A DNA stretch of 64,000 nt, from NCBI GenBank assembly GCA_902620895.1, contig CACNJU010000004.1, positions 1 through 64,000 on the forward strand, given 5' to 3'. The stretch comes from an uncultured Prochlorococcus sp. (GTDB lineage: Bacteria; Cyanobacteriota; Cyanobacteriia; PCC-6307; Cyanobiaceae). Positions 45,379-55,531 of this stretch are shown here, one piece after another; position 1 is the stretch's first letter, and every line of letters starts with the position of its first letter. Below the pieces are notes generated by a model, which saw only the letters and a list, made by a program, of their open reading frames with translations, did no database searches and was not told the origin of the DNA. A program made the translations under genes and the position numbers.

Positions 45379-46071
45379 ATGCAAGAAAAAACTTCATCTT
45401 CCGAGAAAATATTTAACCTCGATAATCAAGCAAATAAACTTGGAATGGGAGGTAAATTATCACCTGATAGCGATGAGAGCTCATATAAAAAAAGAATGCA
45501 ACAAAGAAAAGATATTCAAGCCAAAAGACTACAAATTAGAAAAACAAAAAAGGGATTATTGATTGTCTTTACAGGAAATGGCAAGGGCAAGACAACTGCA
45601 TCTTTAGGTATGGCTTTAAGGACGATAGGTCATGGCTATAAAGTAGCAATAATTCAATTTATCAAAGGAGGCTGGACCACTGGAGAAGAAAAAGCACTTA
45701 AAAACTTTTCTTCAAACATATCTTGGCATTCATTAGGAGAGGGATTTACTTGGGAAACACAAGACAGAGTAAGAGATGAAAAATTAGTTCAAGAGGCATG
45801 GCATCTAGCTAAAAAATACATACAAAACGAATCTTATAAACTTATTATTCTTGATGAAATTAATATTGCGACAAAACTTGGTTATCTTGCACCCGAAGAA
45901 ATAATCACTTTTTTAAAAAGCCTAAATGATAGAAAAAATCATATTGTTTTAACTGGAAGAGGAGCATCTGATTCAATTATCAATTACGCTGATCTAGTCA
46001 CAGAAATGAGACTAATAAGACATCCATTTAAAGAACAAGGAATAAAAGCACAAAAGTGTGTTGAATTTTAG
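45379..46071 (+). CDS. cobO: Cob(I)alamin adenosyltransferase, CobO/BtuR type
   Basis: The enzyme adds the adenosyl group to the corrin cobalt in B12 synthesis or recycling. The 230-residue protein has an N-terminal polar extension (about 1-55), the P-loop variant FTGNGKGKTTASLGMALR, AIIQFIKGGW, IILDEINIA and LTGRGASDSIINYADLVTEM, all typical. The N-extension includes QRKDIQAKRLQIRKTKKG and is positively charged. A ribosome-binding AAGGAAC lies 3-9 bases before the ATG. It is 35 bp downstream of the recombinase gene. cobK is encoded about 17 kb away, as expected for a scattered B12 pathway. Confidence 0.95.
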   Translation: MQEKTSSSEKIFNLDNQANKLGMGGKLSPDSDESSYKKRMQQRKDIQAKRLQIRKTKKGLLIVFTGNGKGKTTASLGMALRTIGHGYKVAIIQFIKGGWTTGEEKALKNFSSNISWHSLGEGFTWETQDRVRDEKLVQEAWHLAKKYIQNESYKLIILDEINIATKLGYLAPEEIITFLKSLNDRKNHIVLTGRGASDSIINYADLVTEMRLIRHPFKEQGIKAQKCVEF

Positions 46072-46122
46072 TTGAAGTAAATTATTAACAAAATTTTGTG
46101 TACGCAGGTTTAGAATTGTTTA

Positions 46123-46181
46123 AAGACGCAAGCAATATCTGAACAAAAAATAGATTTGGTGCATTTACTTGCTAATGTCTT
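46123..46181 (+). other. Possible leader hairpin upstream of pyrH
   Basis: AAGAC (46123-46127) and AGCAA (46131-46135) can pair with GTCTT (46177-46181) and TTGCT (46169-46173), leaving a 3x3 internal loop and a 33-base apical loop, 17 bases before the pyrH ATG. The two matched helices in register are suggestive, but each is only 5 bp. Confidence 0.3.
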
Positions 46182-46198
46182 AAAAGAATAATTATTGA

Positions 46199-46903
46199 AT
46201 GGCTTACAAAAGAGTTCTCTTAAAACTTAGTGGTGAGGCACTAATGGGTGAAAAACCTTATGGTATTGATCCTGCTATAGTTCAGTCAATTGCAGAGGAT
46301 GTTTCAAAAGTAGTTGAAAATAATGTGCAACTTGCAATAGTAGTTGGGGGCGGAAATATTTTTAGGGGACTTAAAGGGTCTGCTGATGGCATGGATAGAG
46401 CGACAGCTGATTATGTTGGGATGCTCGCAACAGTAATGAATGCTATTTCACTTCAAGATGGTTTAGAAAGAGTAGGAGTTGCAACCAGAGTTCAAACTGC
46501 AATAGAAATGCAGGAAATTGCCGAACCCTATATCAGAAGAAGAGCTATGAGACATCTTGAAAAAGGGAGAGTTGTGGTCTTCGGAGGTGGATGCGGAAAT
46601 CCATTTTTCACAACTGACACTACAGCTGCTCTAAGAGCAGCTGAGATAAATGCTGAAGTTGTTATGAAGGCAACTAAAGTTGATGGAGTATATAATTGTG
46701 ATCCTAATAAATTTAAAGATGCAAAAAAATATTCCTCTCTTAGTTATCAGCAAGTTCTTAGCGATGAAATCGCAGTAATGGATAGTACCGCAATTGCACT
46801 ATGTAAGGATAACAATATCCCTATCATGGTATTTGATATATTCAAAAAAGGGAACATCTCTAAAGCTGTTGCTGGGGATCCTATAGGTTCATTAATTAGT
46901 TAA
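46199..46903 (+). CDS. pyrH: UMP kinase
   Basis: PyrH phosphorylates UMP to UDP and is hexameric and bacterial-specific. The 234-residue protein begins [17 protein letters not shown]. It has [37 protein letters not shown] and [11 protein letters not shown], the expected ATP, UMP and magnesium-binding segments. It is the first of pyrH-frr-reductase; frr starts 22 bp later. A 127-bp leader separates it from cobO and may hold a stem-loop. Confidence 0.98.
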   Translation: MAYKRVLLKLSGEALMGEKPYGIDPAIVQSIAEDVSKVVENNVQLAIVVGGGNIFRGLKGSADGMDRATADYVGMLATVMNAISLQDGLERVGVATRVQTAIEMQEIAEPYIRRRAMRHLEKGRVVVFGGGCGNPFFTTDTTAALRAAEINAEVVMKATKVDGVYNCDPNKFKDAKKYSSLSYQQVLSDEIAVMDSTAIALCKDNNIPIMVFDIFKKGNISKAVAGDPIGSLIS

Positions 46904-46925
46904 AGCTTATTTAAATTTTTTTATT

Positions 46926-47474
46926 ATGAGAGAACAAGAAATTCAAGAAAATATGAATAAAAGTATTGAAGCTACACAAAGAAACTTTAATACAATTAGG
47001 ACAGGCAGAGCTAATGCTTCATTGCTAGACAGAGTTAGTGTTGAGTATTACGGAGCAGAAACACCAATTAAATCACTTGCCACAATAAGCACTGTTGATT
47101 CACAAACAATTTCAATACAACCTTTTGATATCTCATGTTTACAAGCGATAGAGAAATCTATTTCTATGAGTGATTTAGGTATTACTCCAAATAATGATGG
47201 TAAACTAATTAGAATAAATGTCCCTCCTTTAACAGAAGAAAGAAGAAAAGAATTCTGTAAACTAGCCTCTAAATATGCAGAAGAAGGAAAAGTAGCTTTG
47301 AGAAATATTAGAAGAGATGCTGTTGATAAAGAAAAAAAAGACGAAAAAGATGGCCTCATTTCTATTGACGAATCGAGAGATAATCAATCTGAAATTCAGA
47401 AAATTACTGACAAATATATTGCTTTAATAGAAACTAAATTGTCTGAAAAAGTGAAGGAAATTCTAAAAGTTTGA
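46926..47474 (+). CDS. frr: Ribosome recycling factor
   Basis: RRF splits post-termination ribosomes with EF-G. The 182-residue protein has the family features [30 protein letters not shown] (helix 1 end and the domain-II junction; residues about 10-40), the [27 protein letters not shown] helix pair, and the C-terminal helix. The pyrH-frr pairing is widespread in bacteria. Its TGA stop overlaps the TTG start of the next gene (TTGA), so the reductase gene is translationally coupled to it. Confidence 0.98.
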   Translation: MREQEIQENMNKSIEATQRNFNTIRTGRANASLLDRVSVEYYGAETPIKSLATISTVDSQTISIQPFDISCLQAIEKSISMSDLGITPNNDGKLIRINVPPLTEERRKEFCKLASKYAEEGKVALRNIRRDAVDKEKKDEKDGLISIDESRDNQSEIQKITDKYIALIETKLSEKVKEILKV

Positions 47475-48604
47475 TAGGATTTGACGTCGTAATAATTGGT
47501 GGAGGTTTATCAGGATCTTCCGCCGCTCTTAACCTATCAAAGAAAGGATATTCTGTTTTAATTCTTGAAAAAGAAAAACCCCAAGATTACAAACCATGTG
47601 CAGGTGGGATGGCATCCTCAATGCAAAGATTTCTTCCCTTAAATATAGAAGATTGCATAGAATCAAAAATTAAGAATGTTGAATTCAGATGGAAGGCTGC
47701 AGATAATGTGACTGCTGATCTGACTGGTGAATCCCCATTTTGGATTATTAATAGAGAAAAACTAGATAAATTATTACTTGATGAATCCTTGAGTAATGGA
47801 GTTCAAATAATAAGACCAGTATTGATAGAAAAAATCATAAAAAAAAATGATCACTGGGAAATTACTTGCAATAACGAAGAAAAATATATTTCAAAATTCC
47901 TCATAATTGCAGATGGGTCCCAATCCAAATGGGCAGGATATTTCAATTTAGGACCAAGAAAACCAAAATTTGCTAACACAATCTCTTTAAGGTTAAAAGG
48001 GTTAGGTGAAATTCCTAGAGATGCAGTTAGATTTGAGTTTGGATTAATAAAATATGGGTTCGCATGGGCATTCCCCCTAAGAGAAAGCTTAAATATTGGT
48101 TTAGGTACTTTTATAAATAATGGCCTTTTGGAAAATCAGGCTATAAATAAACAAGTGATCAGAAGCTTCGGTTTTGATGATTTTCCTCCCAAAACAATTA
48201 GTAAAAAACTGAGAATATGGAATGGCTTCCACTCAATTAATGGTGACAAAATTTTAGTCGTTGGAGATGCAGCATCTCTATGTGATCCATTTTTAGCTGA
48301 AGGAATTAGACCATCTTTAATTAGCAGTTTTTATGCTGCAGAATACATAGATCAGTGCCTATCAGGAAAAGGAGATGATTTAAATCTTTATACAAAAAAA
48401 ATTAACAACATTTGGGGGAAATCAATGGCTTGGGGGAGGAGAATAGCCCAAGTATTTTATAGATTTCCCAGAACGGGATATCAATTAGGTGTCAAAAGAA
48501 AAACAGCTCCTCAACGTATTGCTCAAATATTATCAGGAGAAATGAGTTATGAAGATATTGCAAAAAGAGTTATCAGAAGGCTTTTAACAAAAAGTGGGAA
48601 TTAA
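47471..48604 (+). CDS. Geranylgeranyl-reductase-family FAD oxidoreductase
   Basis: The 377-residue flavoprotein begins, from a TTG, directly with the FAD-binding fold ([20 protein letters not shown]). It has [10 protein letters not shown], the second motif [14 protein letters not shown] and the late [21 protein letters not shown] that closes the FAD site. The family includes ChlP, which reduces the geranylgeranyl tail of chlorophyll, but also other isoprenoid reductases. Whether this is ChlP or a paralogue cannot be settled here; the true chlP is often more strongly conserved and sits elsewhere. It overlaps frr by 4 bp and is convergent with tal. Confidence 0.85.
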   Translation: MIGFDVVIIGGGLSGSSAALNLSKKGYSVLILEKEKPQDYKPCAGGMASSMQRFLPLNIEDCIESKIKNVEFRWKAADNVTADLTGESPFWIINREKLDKLLLDESLSNGVQIIRPVLIEKIIKKNDHWEITCNNEEKYISKFLIIADGSQSKWAGYFNLGPRKPKFANTISLRLKGLGEIPRDAVRFEFGLIKYGFAWAFPLRESLNIGLGTFINNGLLENQAINKQVIRSFGFDDFPPKTISKKLRIWNGFHSINGDKILVVGDAASLCDPFLAEGIRPSLISSFYAAEYIDQCLSGKGDDLNLYTKKINNIWGKSMAWGRRIAQVFYRFPRTGYQLGVKRKTAPQRIAQILSGEMSYEDIAKRVIRRLLTKSGN

Positions 48605-48627
48605 TTCTTTTCAATTCAAACTTAAAT

Positions 48628-49629
48628 TTAGTTAGCAGAAATCAATTTATGATTTTTAATCTCTGAATATCTCTTTAGTAGCAGCTCTTCCAATTCTTCT
48701 ATAGCCTTACTGAATCCAGTAATACCTTCACTAAGCTTTTCACTTGCCATTTGATCTTCTAACATACTTAATCTGAAATCTTTTTCTTCAAATTCGTAGT
48801 CAATAGAATTATTTATTTGTGTACTTACATCTAATTTCCTAACTAACTCTCCTTTTTCTTTTTTCAGTTCCTCAAGAAATTTTGGTGCGATTGTCAAAAG
48901 ATCGCAACCTGCTAATTCTTTTATTTCATCAAGATTTCTAAAACTCGCTCCCATTACTTCTGTCTTAAATCCCTTTTCTTTAAAGTACTTGTATATTTGC
49001 GTAACCGAAATAACCCCAGGATCTTCAGCACCAACAAAACTAGTTTTTCCAGTTTTTGCTTTATGCCAATCCAATATACGGCCTACGAACGGAGAAATTA
49101 GAGTTATCTTTGCATTGGCACAAGTTACCGCTTGGCAGAAGTTAAAAAGCAAAGTTAAGTTGCACTTAATACCCTCTTTTTCCAAAATTTCAGCCGCCTT
49201 AATTCCCTCCCAAGTTGCAGCAATCTTTATCAAAATTCTTTCCTTTTCAATTCCAAAATCTTTGTAAAGATTGATCAATTTTCTCGCTTTTTCTACCGTA
49301 GCATCGGTATCAAAGCTCAATCTTGCATCAACTTCTGTAGATACGCGCCCTGAAATAAGTTTCAATATTTCTTTTCCAAAAAATACCGAAACTTGGTCAA
49401 CAGTTTCTTTGATTAATTCAATTTGGGAGAATCCTTGGGGCAATGCATTTTCTGAACTTTCTAAAGCTTTATCAATTAATTTCACATAATCAGGGTTCTT
49501 AGCTGCAGCAAGTATTAGTGATGGATTGGTAGTGGCGTCCCTTGGTTGAAATTTTTTTATCGAATCTAAATCTCCAGTATCAGCAACAACAACAGTCATT
49601 GAGGACAATTGTTCTAAAATTGATTTCAT
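48628..49629 (-). CDS. tal: Transaldolase
   Basis: Transaldolase moves a dihydroxyacetone unit between sugar phosphates in the oxidative pentose phosphate route. It is a main dark-metabolism enzyme in marine cyanobacteria and common in cyanophage genomes. The 333-residue TIM barrel has the start [29 protein letters not shown], the Schiff-base Lys in [12 protein letters not shown] (about 137-148), and [13 protein letters not shown] with [10 protein letters not shown]. The host-type length (333) exceeds that of phage transaldolases (about 215), so it is a cellular gene. Confidence 0.98.
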   Translation of the reverse strand: MKSILEQLSSMTVVVADTGDLDSIKKFQPRDATTNPSLILAAAKNPDYVKLIDKALESSENALPQGFSQIELIKETVDQVSVFFGKEILKLISGRVSTEVDARLSFDTDATVEKARKLINLYKDFGIEKERILIKIAATWEGIKAAEILEKEGIKCNLTLLFNFCQAVTCANAKITLISPFVGRILDWHKAKTGKTSFVGAEDPGVISVTQIYKYFKEKGFKTEVMGASFRNLDEIKELAGCDLLTIAPKFLEELKKEKGELVRKLDVSTQINNSIDYEFEEKDFRLSMLEDQMASEKLSEGITGFSKAIEELEELLLKRYSEIKNHKLISAN

Positions 49630-49719
49630 ATCTAAATAATCATATATATATATAAACTAGCCTTTATTCCTGATGAAATCATCAGATAATGAACTAAATA
49701 TTTATAAAATTGGAAATTT

Positions 49720-51471
49720 TTAGGGTTTTTTAACAATCATTCCATGATCTTTAATCTTGGGAGGTATTTTTTCAATTACTATCAAACTCTCAATAATTTC
49801 TTTAGCAACTGGCACAGCAACAGTTGAACCATATGCATAAGATTCAGATGGCTCATCAACGACTACAAGGACAGCATATTTCGGATCATTAACTGGTAAG
49901 GTAGCCACAAAACTGCAAACTTTTTTACTCGTGTAGGAACCATTTAAGGCTTTTTGGGAAGTGCCCGTTTTCCCCGCTATCCTATAACCCTCGATTTTCA
50001 CTCCAGATCCACTACCTTTATCAACTACGCTCTCCATCCATTCAAGAACAGTTTTAGAGACTTCGTGTGAAAAAAATTGTTTTTTTGGATTTTTATTAAC
50101 TCTTTCTATAAAAGTTGAGGTTACATGTGGAGTTACTTCAAAACCCCCATTTGCAAGAGCCGCATGAAGTTGAACCAATTTAAGTGACGAGATTGAGAAA
50201 CCTTTACCAAAAGAAGTGACAGCAGGCTCAATTGATTGATTTACAAATAAATCTTTTCTCTTAAGTTGGCCAGGAGTTGATTCAAATAAGTCAGTCTCAA
50301 GATTTTTATTTATACCTAAATTTTTTAGCCAATTCCAATAAATTGTGGGGTCTAAATTTTGCATTATTTTTACCATCCCAACGTTACTTGAAACCTGCAA
50401 AACTTTTGGATAGTCAATGTATCCATTACCTTTTTTATCCCAATTAGAAAGTGTCCATCCTCCAACGTTAATCTTTCCAATATCTTCAACTACTCCATCT
50501 TTCTGGATGACTTTTTCTTCTAAAGCTAAGGCAAGATTAATAGGTTTAAAAGTTGAGCCAGGCTCAAATAAATCTTGAGAATACCACCCCCTAAAGAGTT
50601 CAGAATCATACTGCCAAAATTTATTTGGATCATATGATGGGACTGTAACCAAAGAGAGAATCCGACCATCATTAACATCCATAACTATTGCAAATCCCTT
50701 CTTTGCTTTCCATTTGCTTACTTGCTTTGATAATGCATTATATGAAGCTTTCTGTAATCTTGAATCTATAGTTAGGCCTAAACTTTTGTAATCAGAAATA
50801 AAATCACCTGGTGCTGAATTATCCGGCAGAGGAGTTCCATCTCCTCCTCTTTTTATTAAATTACTTTTATTAAAAACTTTAATTTGATTATCTAAATGTA
50901 GTTCTAAACCTGCTGAAGCTACATTCTCATCATTAACAAAACCGACAAGATTAGAGTAAAGTTCCCCTTGCGGATAATATCTCTGGGAATATTTAAACAA
51001 ATCAATTCCGCTTATTTGAAGGTTCTTAATCTCTTCTGCCTTTTCTTCCGAAATTTTATCCAAAAGTTTGATACCACTCATTTTATTATTAAATTTCCTC
51101 AAGAGTATTTCATCATTAATACCCAAGATAGGTGACAATTTTTCTATAACTTCTTCAATACTGCGAACTCTGTTAATTGAATCACCAGGAAAATTAAAAT
51201 ATTTTGGATGGGCCCATAATTTATAGAGCGGTTTATCATAAGCAATTAGTCTATTATTTCTATCAACGATTGATCTCCTTTTTTTTAAGGAGTTAGTTTT
51301 AGAAGATTGTATTAATCTAGCTTCCCTTTGCAGATCAGAGGCGTTAAAGACTTGCAATTTAACTAACCTACCAAACAAACAAGAAATTAATAGTAAGCTA
51401 AAAATATAGAGAAATTTAAATCTTTTTTGATCAAGGGGTATTAGACGAACAATTTTTTTGTATTTTTTCAT
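49720..51471 (-). CDS. ftsI: Septal peptidoglycan transpeptidase (FtsI/PBP2-like)
   Basis: This class B penicillin-binding protein cross-links peptidoglycan during division. The 583-residue protein has a short N-terminal cytoplasmic piece, one membrane helix (about 21-40), the dimerisation/pedestal region with RRSIVDRNNRLIAYD, and the transpeptidase domain with the active-site Ser306-x-x-Lys309 (PGSTFKP), SSNVGM (SxN) and IAGKTGTSQKA. Starting at the ATG 51471 makes it overlap the upstream stop codon by one base; a TTG one codon earlier also exists. The gene pair order (FtsL-like, then ftsI) matches division clusters elsewhere. Confidence 0.95.
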   Translation of the reverse strand: MKKYKKIVRLIPLDQKRFKFLYIFSLLLISCLFGRLVKLQVFNASDLQREARLIQSSKTNSLKKRRSIVDRNNRLIAYDKPLYKLWAHPKYFNFPGDSINRVRSIEEVIEKLSPILGINDEILLRKFNNKMSGIKLLDKISEEKAEEIKNLQISGIDLFKYSQRYYPQGELYSNLVGFVNDENVASAGLELHLDNQIKVFNKSNLIKRGGDGTPLPDNSAPGDFISDYKSLGLTIDSRLQKASYNALSKQVSKWKAKKGFAIVMDVNDGRILSLVTVPSYDPNKFWQYDSELFRGWYSQDLFEPGSTFKPINLALALEEKVIQKDGVVEDIGKINVGGWTLSNWDKKGNGYIDYPKVLQVSSNVGMVKIMQNLDPTIYWNWLKNLGINKNLETDLFESTPGQLKRKDLFVNQSIEPAVTSFGKGFSISSLKLVQLHAALANGGFEVTPHVTSTFIERVNKNPKKQFFSHEVSKTVLEWMESVVDKGSGSGVKIEGYRIAGKTGTSQKALNGSYTSKKVCSFVATLPVNDPKYAVLVVVDEPSESYAYGSTVAVPVAKEIIESLIVIEKIPPKIKDHGMIVKKP

Positions 51472-51899
51472 CAATATCCCCTTTGATATTTGCTATCACT
51501 AAAACCTTCAATGAAGGTATTTAAATTTTTCTTAAATGTACTTTCTTTTTTTTCAGTAAGTTTATCTATATAAATTAAATCTTCAGGCTTGGTTTTTCTA
51601 TAAATGTTTAGAGACTCAAGTTCACGAATATAAAATTCCTCAATTTTGGAAATATAATCAATGAGATTATTATTGATAGCTCTTGTTTTTGATAAGATTT
51701 TATATGTATTTGACCATTTCCTTTGGCTATCAAAAGATAAGAAAAATAAGGTGAAAATTAATACCAATAAAGAGATATTAATAGCGTCGAAAATTTGATG
51801 TACTAATTTGATATTAATTATGGATATTTTTTCGGAATCTTGTTTACCTTCATATGGAACTTTTTTGTTTAAATTAAGTTGATTCCCATGAGGTTTCAT
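51471..51899 (-). CDS. Single-pass membrane protein, FtsL-like by position
   Basis: The 142-residue protein (ATG at 51899; a TTG one codon earlier is open) has a cytoplasmic N-terminus, one membrane helix (about 40-59), and a mainly helical outer part (about 60-140) with a possible coiled coil (NNNLIDYISKIEEFYIRELESLN). I do not recognise a family. The topology and the immediate position before ftsI, with stop and start codons sharing one base, are those of FtsL, which is poorly conserved and often missed in cyanobacteria. The assignment is inferred from context only. Confidence 0.6.
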   Translation of the reverse strand: MKPHGNQLNLNKKVPYEGKQDSEKISIINIKLVHQIFDAINISLLVLIFTLFFLSFDSQRKWSNTYKILSKTRAINNNLIDYISKIEEFYIRELESLNIYRKTKPEDLIYIDKLTEKKESTFKKNLNTFIEGFSDSKYQRGY

Positions 51900-51983
51900 C
51901 AATGATTTATTTTTAAATGAAAGGAGTATTACTAATTAAATAAACATCTTTTTGTGTGATTCGCAAGTAAAAAATTAAATTCT

Positions 51984-53345
51984 TTATGTCCTCAATAAGA
52001 ACAAATTTAAGAAGGTAAATCCATTCCATAAAGAATGCATAATCACTGAAGAGAACAAACTCCCTGAAGCAATTCTTGTAATTCCTAATCCAATTCCCAA
52101 AACAAATAATGGAGGCATTTCTCCCAAACTTAAATGGGCTAATGCAAAGATAAAGGCTGAAACTATGATGCCCGAAATTACTCCAAAATTTCTTGAGAGA
52201 GTTGGTAGTAAAATACCGCGAAATATAATTTCCTCAAATAGAGGAGCTAGTAAAGTTGTTGTTACAAATAATAGAAAAAATGATAAGTAATTATTATTAT
52301 TAAGAACAATTTCCAGCAAAGGGTTACTACCATTTTGATTATCAATCAGACTATTCATAATTAGAGAGATCAATAAAACAAGAGGAACTATGGTTAACCA
52401 ACCTTTAATACCCTGAATAATTGCATATTTTATGGGCAAGAAATTGAACTGTAAATAATCCTTTTTAAAAGTAAATTCACCATTCAAAGATTTTATTTGA
52501 TAATAAACTATCCCTAATGGAGGAATAGCCATAAAAAGATATCCAAAGAAAATTTTTAAAGATTGAGACAATTCATTAGAGATATTTTTAGAGAAGAGTT
52601 CAACCAAACTGATAGAAAACAAAGGTGATACCACTTCTCCTAAAACAACAAATCCACCTGCAATTAATAAAACCATATCTATTAATTCTAAATCTAAGTA
52701 TTTAATTTCTTTCCAACCAAACTTTTTCAAAGATATGATTGTCCATATTATTTTTAAAGCCAGAATAGAGCCAATAAATATTGTTAAAAGTGGTATTAGT
52801 CTTATGGCTAATATCTTTAAAAACATTTTGCTTGAAAATGATTTTGTTATTAATGCACTATCGTCAAAATCAAATTTCCGGCTTAAAAGGTGATATAAAA
52901 ATCTATCACCTTTAAATAAATCAAATTTATCAGAACTCGGATTATATGAATTATTATTAGATTTTTTTTCTATCTCATCAATCAGAAATTTAAAGTTTTT
53001 ATTTTCAAAATCTTTGGATATATTTTTAAAGATTATAGGATCATTTGATTTTGAAGTAATTATTCTAATTAATTTATTTCTTTCTGTTAGCTCTTCAAAT
53101 GCGACATCGGAGAGTGATTTATTTATTTGATCAACAGGATCATTAATGATAAAAAATTTTTTAAGATTTATAGGTATTGATTGGAGAGATAATTCAGCAA
53201 TTTCTTGCTCTTTTTGACTAATATCAAATGTGACAGATGGTCTATTTAAACTATCTCTTAAGCCTTGTTGCCATACAAAAAAAGTTATGACTACAGAAAT
53301 AAAAGCTAAAGTGAGTTTTGACTTAGAAATATTTTTAAAGATCAT
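51984..53345 (-). CDS. CPBP-family intramembrane metalloprotease
   Basis: The 453-residue membrane protein has about eight predicted helices. The C-terminal CAAX/CPBP domain carries LFEEIIFRGILLP (the EExxxR motif) and the later His residues in FALAHLSLGEMPP and HSLWNGF, the metal-dependent protease set. The N-terminal 170 residues are a soluble region between two helices (about 8-25 and 185-205), unusual for the small CPBP members but seen in cyanobacterial forms. Targets are unknown; plant relatives act on prenylated or chloroplast proteins. It lies on the same strand as the FtsL-like and ftsI genes, 84 bp upstream. Confidence 0.88.
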   Translation of the reverse strand: MIFKNISKSKLTLAFISVVITFFVWQQGLRDSLNRPSVTFDISQKEQEIAELSLQSIPINLKKFFIINDPVDQINKSLSDVAFEELTERNKLIRIITSKSNDPIIFKNISKDFENKNFKFLIDEIEKKSNNNSYNPSSDKFDLFKGDRFLYHLLSRKFDFDDSALITKSFSSKMFLKILAIRLIPLLTIFIGSILALKIIWTIISLKKFGWKEIKYLDLELIDMVLLIAGGFVVLGEVVSPLFSISLVELFSKNISNELSQSLKIFFGYLFMAIPPLGIVYYQIKSLNGEFTFKKDYLQFNFLPIKYAIIQGIKGWLTIVPLVLLISLIMNSLIDNQNGSNPLLEIVLNNNNYLSFFLLFVTTTLLAPLFEEIIFRGILLPTLSRNFGVISGIIVSAFIFALAHLSLGEMPPLFVLGIGLGITRIASGSLFSSVIMHSLWNGFTFLNLFLLRT

Positions 53346-53461
53346 AAATAAATTATATTATTGAAAACTATACTTAGTTATCATCGAAGTTCCTTATATT
53401 TTGTTTCTATTTTAATCACGCCATGAGATGATTAAATTATCTTAATCTTTAAATTTATATA

Positions 53462-54790
53462 ATGGCTATACGATTAGTTTTAGTTAGGCATGGACTAAGC
53501 AGTTTCAATGCAAAAGGATTAATTCAAGGAAGAACAGACGATTCATTATTAACTGATGAAGGATACGAACAAGCCCGAAAAGCAGGAAAAGCATTATCAA
53601 AACTAAATTTCGATAAAATCTATTCCTCTCCACTTGTGAGAGCGGCAGAGACTGCAAAAACAATTAAAAAGACCTTCAATAAAGAACAAGATATTGTATT
53701 CGATGATAATTTGCTAGAGGTAGATCTTAGTGAATGGTCTGGTCTAAGAATTGATGAAATAAAAAAGAAATTTCCAGAAATTTATCCTATATGGAAAAGT
53801 GACCCAGAAAATCTAATCTTAAAAAGAAAAGATAATAAAACTTATAAACCAATTCAAGAGTTATTTTTTCAAGCAACAAATTTTGTAGAGGATATTTTAA
53901 AAATTTATCTAGACAAAGATGATGCAAATATTTTAGTTGTAGGACATAATGCTATTCTCAGATGTTTAATCCTCTCGTTATTAGGAAAGCCTAATCAAGG
54001 TTTTAGGAAAATAAGATTAGAAAATGCCTCTTTATCTATACTCAATATTTCAAGGGAAGATAACTCTTTTAAGACCCAAATTGAATGCTTAAATCAAACT
54101 TCCCATCTAAATAAAAATATTCCGAATCAAATTGGAGATTCCAGAATATTTCTAATAAGGCATGGTGAAACTAACTGGAACAAAGAAGGTAGATTTCAAG
54201 GCCAAATTGATATTCCGTTAAATGAAAACGGGAAAGAGCAAGCTAGAAAGACTTTTGAATATTTGAGAAATATTTCTTTCAATAAGGCATTTTCAAGTTC
54301 AATGGAAAGACCTTATGAGACTGCACAAATAATCCTTCAAAATAGAAAAGAATTAAAAATAGAAAGAATAGATTCACTTTTAGAAATTAGTCATGGATTA
54401 TGGGAGGGTAAACTGGAAGCAGAAATAAGAGAACAGTGGCCCGTTTTATTAAAGAATTGGCATGATAAACCTGAAGAAGTAATAATGCCTGAAGGTGAAT
54501 CTATAAAAGATGTATCAGAAAGGTCCGTAGAAGCTTTTGACAAGATTTGTTTATCTCAAAAGGATAATGATCTTAGCCTTCTGGTTGCTCATGATGCAGT
54601 CAATAAAACTCTAATTTGCAAAATCCTTGGGATTAATTATTCAAATATTTGGATGATAAAACAGGGCAATGGCGGCATAACTATAATTGACCTTTTTAAG
54701 GATCCAAATAAGCCCCCTGTGATTAGCGCTCTAAACATTACAACACACCTTGGGGGAATACTTGATTCAACTGCTTCAGGAGCACTTTAA
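53462..54790 (+). CDS. Tandem histidine phosphatase (two phosphoglycerate-mutase-type domains)
   Basis: The 442-residue protein contains two complete histidine-phosphatase domains. The first has VRHGLSSFN (catalytic His10) and VVGHNAILR (about 160-168). The second starts near 228 with LIRHGETNWN (His234) and has LVAHDAVNKT late. The second domain has the canonical RHGETNWN motif; the first differs, with Leu-Ser-Ser in place of Glu-Thr. Cyanobacterial relatives are annotated as phosphoglycerate mutase (GpmB-like) or alpha-ribazole phosphatase; the double-domain form may act on different substrates per domain. It is convergent with lepB, 52 bp apart. Confidence 0.92.
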   Translation: MAIRLVLVRHGLSSFNAKGLIQGRTDDSLLTDEGYEQARKAGKALSKLNFDKIYSSPLVRAAETAKTIKKTFNKEQDIVFDDNLLEVDLSEWSGLRIDEIKKKFPEIYPIWKSDPENLILKRKDNKTYKPIQELFFQATNFVEDILKIYLDKDDANILVVGHNAILRCLILSLLGKPNQGFRKIRLENASLSILNISREDNSFKTQIECLNQTSHLNKNIPNQIGDSRIFLIRHGETNWNKEGRFQGQIDIPLNENGKEQARKTFEYLRNISFNKAFSSSMERPYETAQIILQNRKELKIERIDSLLEISHGLWEGKLEAEIREQWPVLLKNWHDKPEEVIMPEGESIKDVSERSVEAFDKICLSQKDNDLSLLVAHDAVNKTLICKILGINYSNIWMIKQGNGGITIIDLFKDPNKPPVISALNITTHLGGILDSTASGAL

Positions 54791-54842
54791 AATTAGCCTT
54801 GTTAAAAATTTATTTTGATGAAGTCGGAGTCAGAAAAAGGCT

Positions 54843-55502
54843 TTATTTACTGAAAAAGCCAACTTGACTAAGAGGCCAAAATCTGAAATATGCTTTACCA
54901 ATTATTTCTTTTTTATGAAGAAATTTACTTCCAGGCCAATATCTTCCATCCCAGCTATTTGCCCTATTATCGCCTAAAACTAAAAAATGATCTTCTGGCA
55001 CTTTTATATTTTCAAATTCACCACATTTATTAAATAGGGATAATGAGCACTTATAAGAGACATAGGGTTCAGGAATTAAATTATTATTTATTATTAATTC
55101 TCCATTAGAGTTTACACTTACAATTTCTCCTGGAATTGCTACCACTCTTTTAATATAAGCATCGCAAGCTTGATCCCTCAAACCAGGAATAAACGACATG
55201 GGAGGAAAACTCATAAAAAAACAATATCCTTTTTTTGGTAAAGGCTTAGATCTTGATGAAATTAATTTTTTGTCAAACGAGTAAGGTGAGTTAAAAACAA
55301 CAATATCTCCTCTTTTTGGTAAAGAGTTTCTTAGCGAAAATTTTTCAATAATTAACCTATCATTTATTTGTAATTCTGGGAGCATTGAACCAGAGGGGAT
55401 ATAACGAGGTTCTGCGAAAAATGATCTACAAGAAGAAACAAAAAAAGTTAATAGAATTAGTAGACCCCATTCTTTTAAAAAACTTTTTATGGAAACAGTC
55501 AT
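54843..55502 (-). CDS. lepB: Signal peptidase I
   Basis: LepB cleaves signal peptides on the outer face of the membrane. The 219-residue protein has a single N-terminal membrane helix (about 10-28), the nucleophile Ser39 in YIPSGSMLPELQIND, the general-base Lys118 in YIKRVVAIPGE and the late VLGDNRANSWDGRYWPG box. An extra loop (about 75-110) with SRSKPLPKKGYC lies between boxes. A single-helix form is usual in cyanobacteria. It is the first of a closely packed lepB - ArsC-like - ppa group read in reverse order. Confidence 0.96.
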   Translation of the reverse strand: MTVSIKSFLKEWGLLILLTFFVSSCRSFFAEPRYIPSGSMLPELQINDRLIIEKFSLRNSLPKRGDIVVFNSPYSFDKKLISSRSKPLPKKGYCFFMSFPPMSFIPGLRDQACDAYIKRVVAIPGEIVSVNSNGELIINNNLIPEPYVSYKCSLSLFNKCGEFENIKVPEDHFLVLGDNRANSWDGRYWPGSKFLHKKEIIGKAYFRFWPLSQVGFFSK

Positions 55503-55531
55503 AGGATTAATAAAATCTTGATTTTCTAAAC

